Origin: Gammaproteobacteria bacterium 53_120_T64
GTDB lineage: Bacteria > Pseudomonadota > Gammaproteobacteria > Pseudomonadales > Porticoccaceae
Length of the DNA stretch: 44,617 nucleotides
Direction: 5' to 3'
NCBI GenBank assembly: GCA_002162815.1
Contig: MAAT01000058.1
Coordinates: 1-44,617 of the forward strand
The notes beneath the pieces were generated by a model. The model made no database searches. It had not been told where the DNA came from and worked only from the letters and a program-made list of their open reading frames with translations. Numbering within the stretch: the first letter of the stretch is position 1; each line of letters begins with the position of its first letter. Both the position numbers and the translations under genes were made by a program. This document shows positions 15,336 to 25,201 of the stretch, one piece after another.

Positions 15336-16196
15336 ATGATCGAAACCCTTAGCGTCTACCCCGTGGAATTAACCCTCATCCTCAGCTTAATTCTCGGCCT
15401 AGTGGTCGGCAGTTTTTTAAATGTGGTGATTTACCGCCTGCCCTTACAACTACAAAATAGCTGGCGTCACGATGCGATGGACTTTCTCGGTCAGGAGCCG
15501 CCTGCAGAGAGCAAAAAGTTCAGCCTGATTTACCCGCCCTCGCGCTGCCCTAGCTGTGAAACTCTTATCAAGCCCTGGCACAATATTCCCATCATCGGCT
15601 ACCTGCTACTAAAGGGCCGCTGTAAAAGCTGCGCCGAGCCGATTTCACTCCAGTACCCCGCTGTTGAGCTTATTTGCGGCCTGTTAACCCTGGTCGTGGT
15701 GTATCACTTCGGCTTTACCGCACAAGCCGCCTGGGCGGTACTGTTTACCTGGGTATTGGTGGCTCTCACCGGCATTGATGTCAACCACCAGCTATTACCC
15801 GACAGCCTCACCCTACCCCTGCTGTGGTTGGGTTTACTGGTCAATATCACGTCAACGTTTACGCCTTTAGTTGACGCTGTCATCGGTGCTGTCGCGGGCT
15901 ATCTGGTGTTGTGGTCTGTCTACTGGGCCTTTAAGTTAATCACCGGCAAAGAAGGCATGGGCCACGGCGATTTCAAGCTGCTCGCCGCTCTGGGTGCCTG
16001 GTTGGGCTGGCAACAATTGCCGATGATTATATTGCTGTCCTCCGCCGTGGGCGCTTTAATCGGCACCATCGGCATTTTGCTGTACGGGCGAGAGCGGCAG
16101 GCACAAATTGCCTTCGGGCCCTACCTTGCCATCGCTGGCTGGGTTGCTCTGGTAGCCGGTGAAAGAATCACCAACAGCTATCTACAATTTCTCTAA
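15336..16196 (+). CDS. pilD: Prepilin peptidase and N-methyltransferase PilD
   Basis: A 286-residue bifunctional membrane enzyme that cleaves prepilin leaders and methylates the new N-terminal Phe. The zinc-binding CxxC pairs of the cytoplasmic domain are C71/C74 and C96/C99. The two peptidase aspartates are D148 (in LTGIDVNHQLLPD) and D212 (in GMGHGDFKLL, the GxGDxK motif). About eight hydrophobic helices are present. It is the third gene of the pilB-pilC-pilD run and should process the PilA encoded next door. Confidence 0.95.
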   Translation: MIETLSVYPVELTLILSLILGLVVGSFLNVVIYRLPLQLQNSWRHDAMDFLGQEPPAESKKFSLIYPPSRCPSCETLIKPWHNIPIIGYLLLKGRCKSCAEPISLQYPAVELICGLLTLVVVYHFGFTAQAAWAVLFTWVLVALTGIDVNHQLLPDSLTLPLLWLGLLVNITSTFTPLVDAVIGAVAGYLVLWSVYWAFKLITGKEGMGHGDFKLLAALGAWLGWQQLPMIILLSSAVGALIGTIGILLYGRERQAQIAFGPYLAIAGWVALVAGERITNSYLQFL

Positions 16197-16216
16197 CGCC
16201 CCCCCTCTAGCCTCTT

Positions 16217-16240
16217 CATAGCCCTGCAACTCGGGCTATG
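16217..16240. repeat. 8-bp perfect inverted repeat between pilD and coaE
   Basis: CATAGCCC (16217-16224) and GGGCTATG (16233-16240) are separated by eight bases, in the 101-bp gap after pilD. There is no T-run, so it is not a classic intrinsic terminator; it may be an RNA-stabilising or attenuating hairpin. Confidence 0.4.
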
Positions 16241-16297
16241 AATTCAAATCCCTTGCTCTATAATCTCTAGCCAACCTTTGACAGTGGATTTTAGGCT

Positions 16298-16915
16298 ATG
16301 TTTGTACTCGGACTCACCGGTGGTATCGGCAGTGGTAAAAGTGCGGTAGCAGCCTGCTTTAAGGCCTATGGCATTAAAGTGGTCGATGCCGACATTGCCG
16401 CCCGTAAAGTCGTTGAGCCCGGCATGCCTGCACTGCAGGCCATTGCCGAACACTTTGGCGGCCAGGTGATACAGGCCGATGGCACCATGGATAGAGCAGT
16501 GCTACGCAGCATTGTCTTTAACGATGAACAACAGCGGCTCTGGCTCGAACAACTCCTGCACCCGGCTATCGGCGAGTGGATAGCAACAGAGCTAGCCTCT
16601 GCTACCAGTGCCTATGCCATCTTAGAATCACCCTTGCTGCTAGAAACCGAACAAGGTAAATCGACCCAGCGCGCGCTGGTGGTCGATGTCAGCAAAGAAT
16701 TACAGATAGCGCGAGCGACCGCGCGGGACGACAACACGCGCGAACAAATCGAGGCCATTATCGCCGCCCAGTTGCCCCGCGAAGAGCGATTGGCTCGAGC
16801 CGATGATGTGATCGACAATAGCGGCACACTGGCAGACCTACAGCGCGGCGTCGCAACATTGCACCAACAATACCTTGAGATCGCCGCCAGCTTCGATAAT
16901 CAAGGAACTGCGTAA
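16298..16915 (+). CDS. coaE: Dephospho-CoA kinase
   Basis: A 205-residue P-loop kinase that phosphorylates the 3'-OH of dephospho-CoA, the last step of coenzyme A synthesis. Walker A is GGIGSGKS (8-15). Family blocks VDADIAARKVV (about 29-39), HPAIG, and LLLETEQ...VVDV follow. The length is normal (about 200 residues). Its place between pilD and yacG is the common gammaproteobacterial arrangement, and yacG begins one base after its stop. Confidence 0.95.
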   Translation: MFVLGLTGGIGSGKSAVAACFKAYGIKVVDADIAARKVVEPGMPALQAIAEHFGGQVIQADGTMDRAVLRSIVFNDEQQRLWLEQLLHPAIGEWIATELASATSAYAILESPLLLETEQGKSTQRALVVDVSKELQIARATARDDNTREQIEAIIAAQLPREERLARADDVIDNSGTLADLQRGVATLHQQYLEIAASFDNQGTA

Positions 16916-16916
16916 G

Positions 16917-17132
16917 ATGTCTGACCAAGCCGCGACTACAAACTCCCCCAGCAACCTTGTTGTGCAGTGCCCACAGTGTAAAAAACCGGTGCACTGGAAT
17001 GAGCGCTACCCACATCGGCCCTTTTGCTCACAGCGCTGTCAGCAATTGGATTTTGGTGAGTGGGCGACGGAGAAAAACACCATTGCTGGCGCTAGCGTGA
17101 TATCTGATGATGACGAATGGCAGAGCGAATGA
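16917..17132 (+). CDS. yacG: DNA gyrase inhibitor YacG (zinc protein)
   Basis: A 71-residue protein with the four zinc cysteines C18, C21, C37 and C41 (CPQCKKPV and CSQRC) followed by QQLDFGEWATEK and an acidic tail, as in E. coli YacG, which binds zinc and inhibits DNA gyrase. A longer frame starts at 16875 inside coaE. The ATG at 16917 was chosen because it has AAGGA upstream, follows the coaE stop by one base and gives the normal length. The gene converges with the mutT-like gene, with 41 bases between the stops. Confidence 0.92.
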   Translation: MSDQAATTNSPSNLVVQCPQCKKPVHWNERYPHRPFCSQRCQQLDFGEWATEKNTIAGASVISDDDEWQSE

Positions 17133-17173
17133 AGCCAGCAGTAACACTTTTTTAATCGTTCTTGATTAGAAGA

Positions 17174-17587
17174 CTATGGCTTTGCCGCTGCAACGACCCT
17201 TTCTAGCACCGCATAATTGGCCGCCGGAAATGGGTAATCACCCAAGGCGCTGATATCAACCCAGCAAATACACTGGCCCTCATTGCCTTTTTCCTGCCCT
17301 GTAAAGCGCTGGACGGCCCAGACATCGAGCACGATCAATTTGTCGTTATAGTCGTGCTCGGTGAGTAACAGTGGCGAGCAAGCCTCTACCTCTATCGCCA
17401 ACTCTTCCTGTAATTCCCGCTTCAGTGCCTGCTCGGGGCGTTCACCACTAGCCACCTTGCCCCCGGGAAACTCCCAAAGACCGCCCTGGTGTAAATGCTC
17501 GGGGCGCTTGGCAATTAACACCTGCGTTTTGCTGGCGTTATAAATAACAGCGGCCACCACGTGGATGCGCACAGCCCTTTCACTCAT
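17174..17587 (-). CDS. mutT: Nudix hydrolase, MutT-like (8-oxo-dGTP diphosphatase type)
   Basis: A 137-residue Nudix protein similar in length and layout to MutT (VVAAVIYN...LIAKRPEHLHQGGLWEFPGGK). The Nudix box runs from the Gly of GGK (about 43) through GE, RELQEEL. The metal-binding REx2EE residues are intact, but the conserved Gly of EExG is Ala (EELAI). MutT removes 8-oxo-dGTP from the nucleotide pool. It starts nine bases after the argJ stop and is the last gene of the long minus-strand run. A weak hairpin with six A/T pairs follows its stop. Confidence 0.85.
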   Translation of the reverse strand: MSERAVRIHVVAAVIYNASKTQVLIAKRPEHLHQGGLWEFPGGKVASGERPEQALKRELQEELAIEVEACSPLLLTEHDYNDKLIVLDVWAVQRFTGQEKGNEGQCICWVDISALGDYPFPAANYAVLERVVAAAKP

Positions 17588-17596
17588 TGCCGTCGC

Positions 17597-18823
17597 CTAC
17601 GTACGGTATTCGGCATTGATGCGAATATAGTCATAAGACAGGTCGGTGGTCCACACCGTTTCACTGACATCACCCCGCGCTAGGTCGATGCGAATGCTCA
17701 GCTCTTCTTGATTCATTACCTGCTGACCCGCCTGCTCGGTATAGCTCGCGGCTCGCCCGCCTCGCTCGGCGATGAGCACATCGTCCAACCACACCTTGAC
17801 GTCGTCGACATTGAGACTGTCAACGCCGGCCCGGCCAATGGCCGCAAGAATTCGCCCCCAATTGGGATCACTGGCAAACAGTGCCGTTTTCACCAGTGGT
17901 GAATCCGCAACGGTGTAGGCCACCTGCAGGCACTCCGCAACACTGGCACCACCGGCCACGGCTACGGTGACAAACTTGGTCGCGCCCTCGCCATCGCGGA
18001 CAATCGCCTGGGCGAGCTCAATGCACACCTGCTCTACCGCCTCAACCAAACGGGCTCTATCGGCACCGTCATCCAGCACCGCTGGCGACTGCCCGGTGGC
18101 AACAAGCACCAGCGAATCATTGGTCGAGGTATCCCCATCGATGGTAATGCGATTAAAGGATTTATTCACGGCGGCGTTGAGAATTGCCTGTAAATCGTGC
18201 CGCGCACAGCGAGCGTCGGTCGCCACATAGCCCAGCATGGTCGCCATATCGGGGCGGATCATACCGGCACCCTTGGCAATGCCGGTAACGGTGACCGTCT
18301 CGCCATTAATATCTATCTGGCGACTGGCACCTTTGGCGCGTGTATCCGTGGTGAGTATGCCCTCTGCCGCCGCTGCCCAGCCATTTTCATCCAGGGCGGT
18401 AAAGGTCGTGGGGAGGGCTGCCAAGATAGGCTCTATGGGTAGGGGCTCACCGATAACCCCCGTCGAAAAGGGCATTACTTGCTCAACATCCACTGCCCCA
18501 ATAGCCGCCAGCGAAGCACAGGTTTGCAGGGCATCCTTTAAGCCCTGTTCACCGGTGCCGGCATTGGCATTACCGGTATTGGTTAATAAATAGCGAATGC
18601 CGTTACTCTTACGACAAGTATCCGCCAGGTGCTTTTTTGCCAATTGTACCGGCGCTGCACAGAAGGCATTGCGGGTAAACACCGTCGCTATCTCGGCGCC
18701 CTCGGCCAGAGCCATAATGACCAGGTCCCGGCGCCCAGCGACTTTAATTCCGGCACAGCCGGTGGCCAGCTGAAAGCCTTTGACCGGCCATAATTTAGCT
18801 AATTCACCCGAACCTACCGCCAT
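17597..18823 (-). CDS. argJ: Bifunctional glutamate/ornithine N-acetyltransferase ArgJ
   Basis: A 408-residue Ntn-type enzyme that moves the acetyl group from N-acetylornithine to glutamate in the cyclic arginine pathway, and in bifunctional members also uses acetyl-CoA. The precursor self-cleaves before Thr195 in KGAGMIRPDMATMLGYV (184-200), the nucleophile being the T of ATML. The oxyanion region TGVIGEPLP (121-129) and the C-terminal block SDPNWGRILAAIGRAG are also present. Placement between secA and a Nudix gene matches Pseudomonas. Full length, no anomaly seen. Confidence 0.95.
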   Translation of the reverse strand: MAVGSGELAKLWPVKGFQLATGCAGIKVAGRRDLVIMALAEGAEIATVFTRNAFCAAPVQLAKKHLADTCRKSNGIRYLLTNTGNANAGTGEQGLKDALQTCASLAAIGAVDVEQVMPFSTGVIGEPLPIEPILAALPTTFTALDENGWAAAAEGILTTDTRAKGASRQIDINGETVTVTGIAKGAGMIRPDMATMLGYVATDARCARHDLQAILNAAVNKSFNRITIDGDTSTNDSLVLVATGQSPAVLDDGADRARLVEAVEQVCIELAQAIVRDGEGATKFVTVAVAGGASVAECLQVAYTVADSPLVKTALFASDPNWGRILAAIGRAGVDSLNVDDVKVWLDDVLIAERGGRAASYTEQAGQQVMNQEELSIRIDLARGDVSETVWTTDLSYDYIRINAEYRT

Positions 18824-18877
18824 AATCCACCTACTCCTAAAGCCTTATCATTGCGTCCTACCACAGCACCTACCGAC

Positions 18878-21691
18878 TCAATTCAATTTACCGTGACACT
18901 GCTTGAATTTTTTACCCGAGCCACAGGGACAAGGGGCATTGCGGCCGACTTTTTCACCACCGCGTACAAAGGGTTGTTCGGGTAGGGGTGCGAGTTCAGC
19001 TGGCGGCTCTGCATCCGCTGCCACTAAGGCCGATTGGCTCTGCTCGTGGTTGAACTCCATCTGCTGCTGGTTAAACGCCTCTTGACGTTGACGCTCCAGC
19101 TCGGCGGCTTCATCTTCGCGACGAATTTCAACGCGGCTGAGGAAGCGCACGGTTTCAAGCTTGATGTTTTCGAGCATCTCCTGAAACAGCTCGAAAGACT
19201 CACGTTTGTATTCCTGTTTCGGGTTTTTCTGGGCATACGCCCGCAAGCCAATACCCTGGCGCAAGTGGTCAATATTGGCCAAGTGCTCCTTCCACAGGTT
19301 ATCGAGTACTTGTAGCATCACTTGGCGTTCAACCGTGTGAATATCTTCGCCAATGCGCTCACAGCGCTGCTGATAGGCGGCATCGCTGGCGGCCATGATT
19401 TTGCTCTTCAAGCCCTCTTCATTAAGCCGTTTGTCATCATCCAGCCAAGCTTGTAGCGGTAGCTCGATATTGATTTCAGTTAACAAATCCTGTTCCAAGC
19501 CGGCAATATTCCACTGCTCGGGTAGGCTTTGCGCAGGAATCGAGTTTTCCACCACTTGGTTCACCACGTCGTGCTGCACTGCGGTGATGATTTCATTGAT
19601 GCTTTCAGAGGCCAGTAGATCATTGCGCTGCTCGTAGATCACCTGGCGCTGATCGTTGGCCACATCGTCATATTCCAGTAACTGTTTACGCATATCGAAG
19701 TTATGGCCCTCGACCTTGCGCTGAGCCCGTTCAATCGCGCTGGTGACCATGCGGTGCTCGATGGCCTCACCCTGCTCCATACCGATGGCACGCATCATGT
19801 TTTTCACCCGCTCAGAGGCGAACAGGCGCATCAAGCTATCTTCCAAGGACAGATAGAAACGCGATACGCCGGGGTCACCCTGGCGACCCGCGCGGCCGCG
19901 CAACTGGTTATCGATACGACGCGACTCGTGGCGCTCGGTAGAGAGAATGTGCAAGCCCCCCGCCGCAATCACCTGGTCGTGGCGTTTCTGCCATTCAACC
20001 TTAGTCGCTGCGAGCAAGTCATCACTGGGGTTTTCTAGGGCCGCCAGTTCTACCTCCAAATTACCGCCGAGCACAATATCCGTGCCCCGCCCCGCCATAT
20101 TGGTGGCGATGGTCACCCTAGCCGGAACGCCCGCCTCGGCAACGATCTGGGCTTCCTTCTCGTGGAATTTAGCATTCAAGACCTGATGGGAAATTTTTTC
20201 TTTATTGAGCAAGGTCGACAGTAGTTCTGAGGTTTCAATCGACGCGGTGCCCACCAATACCGGCGCACCCTTATCGATACAATCGCGCACATCTGCCACC
20301 ACGGCATTAAATTTCTCACCCTGGGTGAGGAAAATAAGATCGTTCAAATCCTCCCGAGCCACCGGCATATTGGTGGGAATTACTACGACGGGCAGGCCGT
20401 AAATTTGATGAAACTCAAAGGCCTCGGTATCGGCCGTGCCGGTCATGCCCGCCAACTTGCCGAAGAGACGGAAATAATTCTGAAAGGTGGTTGAGGCGAG
20501 AGTCTGACTCTCACTTTGAATCGCCACTCCCTCCTTCGCCTCAATGGCTTGGTGCAGGCCCTCGGACAAGCGTCGGCCCGGCATGGTGCGGCCGGTGTGC
20601 TCGTCGATCAGTACCACTTCGCCCTGCTGCACGATGTATTCAACATCTTTGTGGAACATATGCTGGGCCCGCAAGGCGCCGTGCACATGCTGTAATAAAC
20701 CCAAATTGGCCGCTTGATAAAGACTTTCGCCCTCTGTCAGCAAGCCCTCGCGAAGTAGTAGTTCCTCAACTTTTTCATGGCCAACTTCGGTCAGCTCGAC
20801 TTGGCGCACCTTCTCGTCGACACTAAAGTCGCCTTCGGGCTCAAGCTCAGCATCATCACCCGTATTGGTTGCGCTCTCTTCATCCGCAACGGTCTTTTCA
20901 AGTTGTAGGGTTAAGCCCTGTACCAGCTTATTGACTTTTTTATACAGCTCCGAGCTATCATCGGCCTGCCCAGAAATAATCAGCGGCGTGCGCGCCTCAT
21001 CGATAAGAATAGAATCGACCTCATCGACAATGGCATAGGCTAGACCGCGTTGAGATTTCTGCTCCAAGCGCAACACCATATTGTCGCGCAGATAGTCAAA
21101 GCCAAACTCATTGTTGGTGCCGTAGGTGATATCTGCAGCGTAGGCTTGCTGTCGACTCACCGGGTTTTCACCCTCATTATCGAGCAGGAATGAGCTTTCG
21201 GCGCCCGCTGCGTGGGACTGGACGATGCCCACCGTCATGCCCAGGGTTAGATACACCGGACTCATCCAGCTGGCATCGCGCCGTGCCAGATAATCGTTGA
21301 CGGTGACGAGGTAGACGCCCTCTCCGGTCAGGGCATTGAGATAGGCGGGCAGGGTCGCCACCAAGGTCTTACCCTCACCGGTACGCATTTCGGCAATTTT
21401 GCCCTCATGCAAGACCATGCCGCCAATCATCTGTGTGTCGAAATGGCGCATACCGAGACTGCGGCCCGCCGCCTCACGCACCGCGGAAAAGGCCTCTGGT
21501 AGCAATTGATCTAGACTTTCCCCGGCGCTGAGACGCGCCTTAAACTCGGCCGTTTTATTGCGTAACTGCTCATCACTGAGCTCTTTAAAGCTGCTCTCGT
21601 GCTGATTAATTTTTTCTACAATTTTACGTAAGCTCTTCAGCTCTCGGTCATTTTTAGTACCGAAAACTTTCTTGAATAATTTACCTACCAT
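18878..21691 (-). CDS. secA: Preprotein translocase ATPase SecA
   Basis: A 937-residue motor that pushes unfolded preproteins through SecYEG. Nucleotide-binding domain 1 has Walker A MRTGEGKT (ending near residue 109) and a DEAD-like box [12 protein letters not shown] (about 207-218). Domain 2 has [11 protein letters not shown] and [17 protein letters not shown]. The C-terminus ends in the zinc and SecB-binding motif [13 protein letters not shown]. The frame is open to a TTG at 21703; I chose the ATG at 21691, which gives the family N-terminus ([17 protein letters not shown]) and a better distance from a CAGGG. In enterobacteria secM precedes secA; here an M23 peptidase gene takes that place. 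Confidence 0.96.
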   Translation of the reverse strand: MVGKLFKKVFGTKNDRELKSLRKIVEKINQHESSFKELSDEQLRNKTAEFKARLSAGESLDQLLPEAFSAVREAAGRSLGMRHFDTQMIGGMVLHEGKIAEMRTGEGKTLVATLPAYLNALTGEGVYLVTVNDYLARRDASWMSPVYLTLGMTVGIVQSHAAGAESSFLLDNEGENPVSRQQAYAADITYGTNNEFGFDYLRDNMVLRLEQKSQRGLAYAIVDEVDSILIDEARTPLIISGQADDSSELYKKVNKLVQGLTLQLEKTVADEESATNTGDDAELEPEGDFSVDEKVRQVELTEVGHEKVEELLLREGLLTEGESLYQAANLGLLQHVHGALRAQHMFHKDVEYIVQQGEVVLIDEHTGRTMPGRRLSEGLHQAIEAKEGVAIQSESQTLASTTFQNYFRLFGKLAGMTGTADTEAFEFHQIYGLPVVVIPTNMPVAREDLNDLIFLTQGEKFNAVVADVRDCIDKGAPVLVGTASIETSELLSTLLNKEKISHQVLNAKFHEKEAQIVAEAGVPARVTIATNMAGRGTDIVLGGNLEVELAALENPSDDLLAATKVEWQKRHDQVIAAGGLHILSTERHESRRIDNQLRGRAGRQGDPGVSRFYLSLEDSLMRLFASERVKNMMRAIGMEQGEAIEHRMVTSAIERAQRKVEGHNFDMRKQLLEYDDVANDQRQVIYEQRNDLLASESINEIITAVQHDVVNQVVENSIPAQSLPEQWNIAGLEQDLLTEINIELPLQAWLDDDKRLNEEGLKSKIMAASDAAYQQRCERIGEDIHTVERQVMLQVLDNLWKEHLANIDHLRQGIGLRAYAQKNPKQEYKRESFELFQEMLENIKLETVRFLSRVEIRREDEAAELERQRQEAFNQQQMEFNHEQSQSALVAADAEPPAELAPLPEQPFVRGGEKVGRNAPCPCGSGKKFKQCHGKLN

Positions 21692-21796
21692 GGCAATCGT
21701 CAAACCCTGTAATTAACTAACACTGGAAACCAGAACCGCACCTATCTTATAGAGACGCAGCAGCGAAAACGAGGAACAGCAGAAAAAAGGCGGGGT

Positions 21797-22768
21797 TTAA
21801 CGGACGGTGCGGCGGATATAACTTGCGGGGTCGACATTGCGACCATTTTTATAGACTTCAAAGTGGACATGGGGGCCGGTAGAGCGACCGGTACTGCCCA
21901 TCTTGGCGATGACCTGACCTTTTTTTACCAAGTCACCGACTGCCGTCAAATTGGTTTTATTGTGGCCGTAACGGGTGACATAGCCTTCGCCATGATCAAT
22001 TTCAATCAGCCGACCATAACCCTTATAGGGCTCGGAGCGAGTGACTATCCCGGAGGCGACGGCAATCACATCCGAGCCTTCTTTACCGGCAAAATCGACA
22101 CCCAAGTGCCAAACCTTACGACCATTGAAAGGGTCTGTTCGCCTGCCGTAGTGCGAAGACAGCCAACCCTTGGCAATCGGTCGACCGGAAATCGTATTTT
22201 CGCGTTTCAGATCACGGTCAACGATCATCACCCGCAATAAATCGAGCTGCTGCTCGCGATTATCCATTCGCGCTTCAAGCTCGGCAAACAGATCCTGCAC
22301 GTCGAGTGAGATAATGTTATTGATCTCGGGCACCGCCAGATCAGTAGCACCCGTGGGCTCAGGGACTGGCGTCGCATCCCTCTCCATCGGGCCGCCGATT
22401 GCCGGTGTATGGCTGAAGTTAAACTCACCCTTATCGAGCCCGGCAATATCGGTGATGCGCTCGCCGAGAGCATCCATGCGCACCATTCGCGCTTGAATTT
22501 CGGCTAATTTATGCGAGTAGGCGGCAATTTTTTTATCGGCATTGGCAACGCCAAGCTGCAGTTCTTCGTGCTGCAGGTCCAGCTCAACTTGTACCGCAGC
22601 CAGTGCCGCACGCAGCGAGGCATCGCCGCGATCACTTTTAACACCAATCACTAGGCCGGCACCCAAGGGCACGCCGAGCACACACAAAGAGAGGGCCACT
22701 TTGGCCCACGTATTCAGTGTCAAGGTGAGGGCTTTACCCTGGCGCGAACTAAGGAAAATAATTTTCAT
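21797..22768 (-). CDS. M23 (LytM-type) peptidase, membrane anchored
   Basis: A 323-residue protein with an N-terminal membrane anchor (about 18-43), a coiled-coil region (about 48-105), a proline-rich linker, and a C-terminal M23 domain (about 200-315). The zinc ligands are H221 and D225 (HLGVDF) and H302 (HVHFE, with H300 as the catalytic base). They are complete, so it should be an active peptidoglycan endopeptidase rather than a degenerate activator such as EnvC or NlpD. Its position between lpxC and secA corresponds to the Pseudomonas gene at this locus. A role in septal or envelope wall remodelling is inferred from context. Confidence 0.9.
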   Translation of the reverse strand: MKIIFLSSRQGKALTLTLNTWAKVALSLCVLGVPLGAGLVIGVKSDRGDASLRAALAAVQVELDLQHEELQLGVANADKKIAAYSHKLAEIQARMVRMDALGERITDIAGLDKGEFNFSHTPAIGGPMERDATPVPEPTGATDLAVPEINNIISLDVQDLFAELEARMDNREQQLDLLRVMIVDRDLKRENTISGRPIAKGWLSSHYGRRTDPFNGRKVWHLGVDFAGKEGSDVIAVASGIVTRSEPYKGYGRLIEIDHGEGYVTRYGHNKTNLTAVGDLVKKGQVIAKMGSTGRSTGPHVHFEVYKNGRNVDPASYIRRTVR

Positions 22769-22883
22769 ATACGCAAGCTACTGTCGGTCTTTGGTCTTTG
22801 GTCATTGGGGAAACACCGCCCTTACTATCCTAAAAACAACGGCAGGCACTCTCCCTCGCCAAAATTATCGACACATCCTGTGT

Positions 22884-23801
22884 TTATACTGCGGCAATTG
22901 CGGGTTTCGAATAGGAGATCGGAGCGTCCTCCTCGTTGTCTTCAAAAGTTACCACTTCCCAGGCGTCTTTTTGTGCGAGCAGTTCACGCAACAACATATT
23001 GTTCAGGGCGTGCCCCGACTTGAAGGCATTAAATTCGCCAATCAGGCTATTACCCAATAAATACAGGTCGCCAATGGCATCGAGAACTTTGTGTTTAACA
23101 AACTCATCCTCGTAGCGCAAACCATCCTCGTTCAACACTTGAGCATCATCCACGGCAATAGCGTTATCCATACTAGCGCCGCGAGCGAGGCCCTGTGAAC
23201 GCAAATATTCAAACTCGTGCATAAAGCCAAAGGTGCGAGCGCGGCTCACTTCTTTCACAAAGGAGGTACTGGAAAAGTCGACCGTGACTTCTTTATTACG
23301 CTCTTTAAAGGCAGGGTGATCAAAATGAATGGTAAAGGTCACCTTGAAACCATCGAAGGGTTGAAAGCAGGCGGTCTTATCGTCTTGGCTGACTTCCACC
23401 CGTTTTTTAATGCGAATGAATTTCTTTGGCGCATCCTGCTCGATAATGCCTGCCGATTGGATCAGAAAGACAAAGGGCCCGGCACTGCCATCCATAATCG
23501 GCACTTCGGCGGCGGTGACATCAATAATCGCATTATCGATACCCAGCCCAGCCATAGCCGACAAGAGATGCTCCACCGTCGACACTCGCACATCGCCATT
23601 CACCAATGATGTCGATAGCGTGGTATCGCCGACATTCATTGCCTTCGCTTCAATTTCGACCACCGGGTCAAGATCGGTGCGACGAAATACGATGCCGTTA
23701 TCAATGGGCGCCGGTTTTAACGTCAGGTACACTTTTTCACCGGTATGCAAACCAACGCCGGTCGCACGAATAGTATTGTTTAACGTACGCTGTCGTATCA
23801 C
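22884..23801 (-). CDS. lpxC: UDP-3-O-acyl-N-acetylglucosamine deacetylase LpxC
   Basis: A 305-residue zinc deacetylase catalysing the committed step of lipid A synthesis. Zinc ligands H78 (STVEHLLSA), H237 and D241 ([11 protein letters not shown]) and the catalytic base H264 (KSGHALNN) are all present, one residue offset from E. coli numbering. The opening [19 protein letters not shown] is typical. It lies directly after ftsZ with a 133-bp spacer, where a separate promoter is usual. Length normal. Confidence 0.97.
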   Translation of the reverse strand: MIRQRTLNNTIRATGVGLHTGEKVYLTLKPAPIDNGIVFRRTDLDPVVEIEAKAMNVGDTTLSTSLVNGDVRVSTVEHLLSAMAGLGIDNAIIDVTAAEVPIMDGSAGPFVFLIQSAGIIEQDAPKKFIRIKKRVEVSQDDKTACFQPFDGFKVTFTIHFDHPAFKERNKEVTVDFSSTSFVKEVSRARTFGFMHEFEYLRSQGLARGASMDNAIAVDDAQVLNEDGLRYEDEFVKHKVLDAIGDLYLLGNSLIGEFNAFKSGHALNNMLLRELLAQKDAWEVVTFEDNEEDAPISYSKPAIAAV

Positions 23802-23934
23802 TGCTTAAATCCCCCGGGCACAATCGCGGGATAGTAGCAAAACCGCTGGCTTTGCTCTACCCATTTTGACGGCCCCAACCCCACAGAGGGGTATGCGGAG
23901 TCAAAACCGTCGTTCACTCAGCCAACAGCAGGCT

Positions 23935-25146
23935 CTAGTCAGCCTGGCGACGCAAGAAAGCGGGGATATCGAGATAGTCCATATCCGCTTCCTGGTGTGC
24001 CGCCACTTTAGCTATCGCTTCGCTCTGCGGCTCAGCCGCTACGGCGCTGGCGGCAACACCAGCGCGCATACCACCTCGGCCGCCGGTGCGCGTAATGGTC
24101 GGGCGATCTAACTTGCCGTAATCAATTTCACCATTGGTTTTCAAGGTGTTATCAACCACTTTGGCAGGCACCGGTCGGCTAATTTCCTCGGGGCGACCCA
24201 AGCCAGTAGCGACCACAGTAACGCGTAGCTCGTCACCCATTTCCTCATCAATAACCGTACCCACAACCACTGTGGCTTGGTCGGAGGCAAACTCCTCCAC
24301 CGTATCGCCAACATCGGCAAACTCACCCAGGGACAGATTCGGCCCGGCGGTAATATTCACCAAAATACCGCGCGCACCACGCAGGTCAATATCTTCCAAC
24401 AAGGGACTGTGCACCGCCGCTTCTGCCGCTTCGCGGGCGCGATTTTCGCCGCTGGCGAGACCAGAACCCATCATCGCCATGCCCATTTCCGACATCACCG
24501 TGCGCACATCGGCGAAATCGACGTTAATCATACCGGGGTGAATCATCAGATTGGCGATGCCCTGTACCGCCCCCAGCAACACATCATTGGCTGCCTTAAA
24601 GGCATCCAGCAGGGTGGTATCTTTGCCCAATACCGACAACAACTTTTCATTCGGCACGGTAATCAGCGAGTCCACCTTGTCTTTCAACAATTTAACGCCT
24701 TCATTGGCAATCGCCATGCGCTTGCGCCCCTCAAAGGGAAAGGGTCGTGTCACTACGGCAACGGTGAGTATGCCCAGCTCTTTAGCGATATCGGCAACCA
24801 CGGGGGCTGCACCTGTACCGGTGCCACCACCCATGCCGGCGGTAATAAACACCATGTCCGCACCCTGGAGAACCTCAGCGATACGCTCCCTATCCTCAAT
24901 CGCCGCCTGACGACCTATTTCAGGATTGGCACCGGCACCCAAACCCTTGGTGATGCCATTACCCAGCTGTAACAGGGTGGCGTCGCCCAGGTCTTTTAAG
25001 GCCTGCGAATCGGTATTGGCGCAGATGAATTCAACGCCCTCAACCTGGCTCTCGATCATGTGCCGCACCGCGTTGCCACCACCACCACCGACACCGACAA
25101 CCTTTATTTCTGCCGTTTCAGGCATGCTATCTACAATTTCAAACAT
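23935..25146 (-). CDS. ftsZ: Cell division GTPase FtsZ
   Basis: A 403-residue tubulin homologue that forms the Z ring. The tubulin signature GGGTGTG is at 106-112, [10 protein letters not shown] near 18-27 contacts nucleotide, and the T7-loop region with NVDFADVR is near 206-213. A variable linker of about 60 residues leads to the C-terminal conserved peptide [15 protein letters not shown], which binds FtsA and ZipA. It is the last division gene of the cluster, 55 bases after ftsA. No anomaly. Confidence 0.98.
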   Translation of the reverse strand: MFEIVDSMPETAEIKVVGVGGGGGNAVRHMIESQVEGVEFICANTDSQALKDLGDATLLQLGNGITKGLGAGANPEIGRQAAIEDRERIAEVLQGADMVFITAGMGGGTGTGAAPVVADIAKELGILTVAVVTRPFPFEGRKRMAIANEGVKLLKDKVDSLITVPNEKLLSVLGKDTTLLDAFKAANDVLLGAVQGIANLMIHPGMINVDFADVRTVMSEMGMAMMGSGLASGENRAREAAEAAVHSPLLEDIDLRGARGILVNITAGPNLSLGEFADVGDTVEEFASDQATVVVGTVIDEEMGDELRVTVVATGLGRPEEISRPVPAKVVDNTLKTNGEIDYGKLDRPTITRTGGRGGMRAGVAASAVAAEPQSEAIAKVAAHQEADMDYLDIPAFLRRQAD

Positions 25147-25201
25147 TACTTTTACCCCTCAATTAATATTACTGTTTAATTAGCCGTCTATTTAATAACA
25201 A

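Noticed and set aside
21704..22768. secM upstream of secA
   Set aside because: I looked for a secM-like arrest peptide (the FxxxxWIxxxxGIRAGP type) and saw none; the gene here is a full M23 peptidase.
24277..24972. 231-codon plus-strand open frame antisense to ftsZ
   Set aside because: Shadow of ftsZ; biased composition and no recognisable domain.
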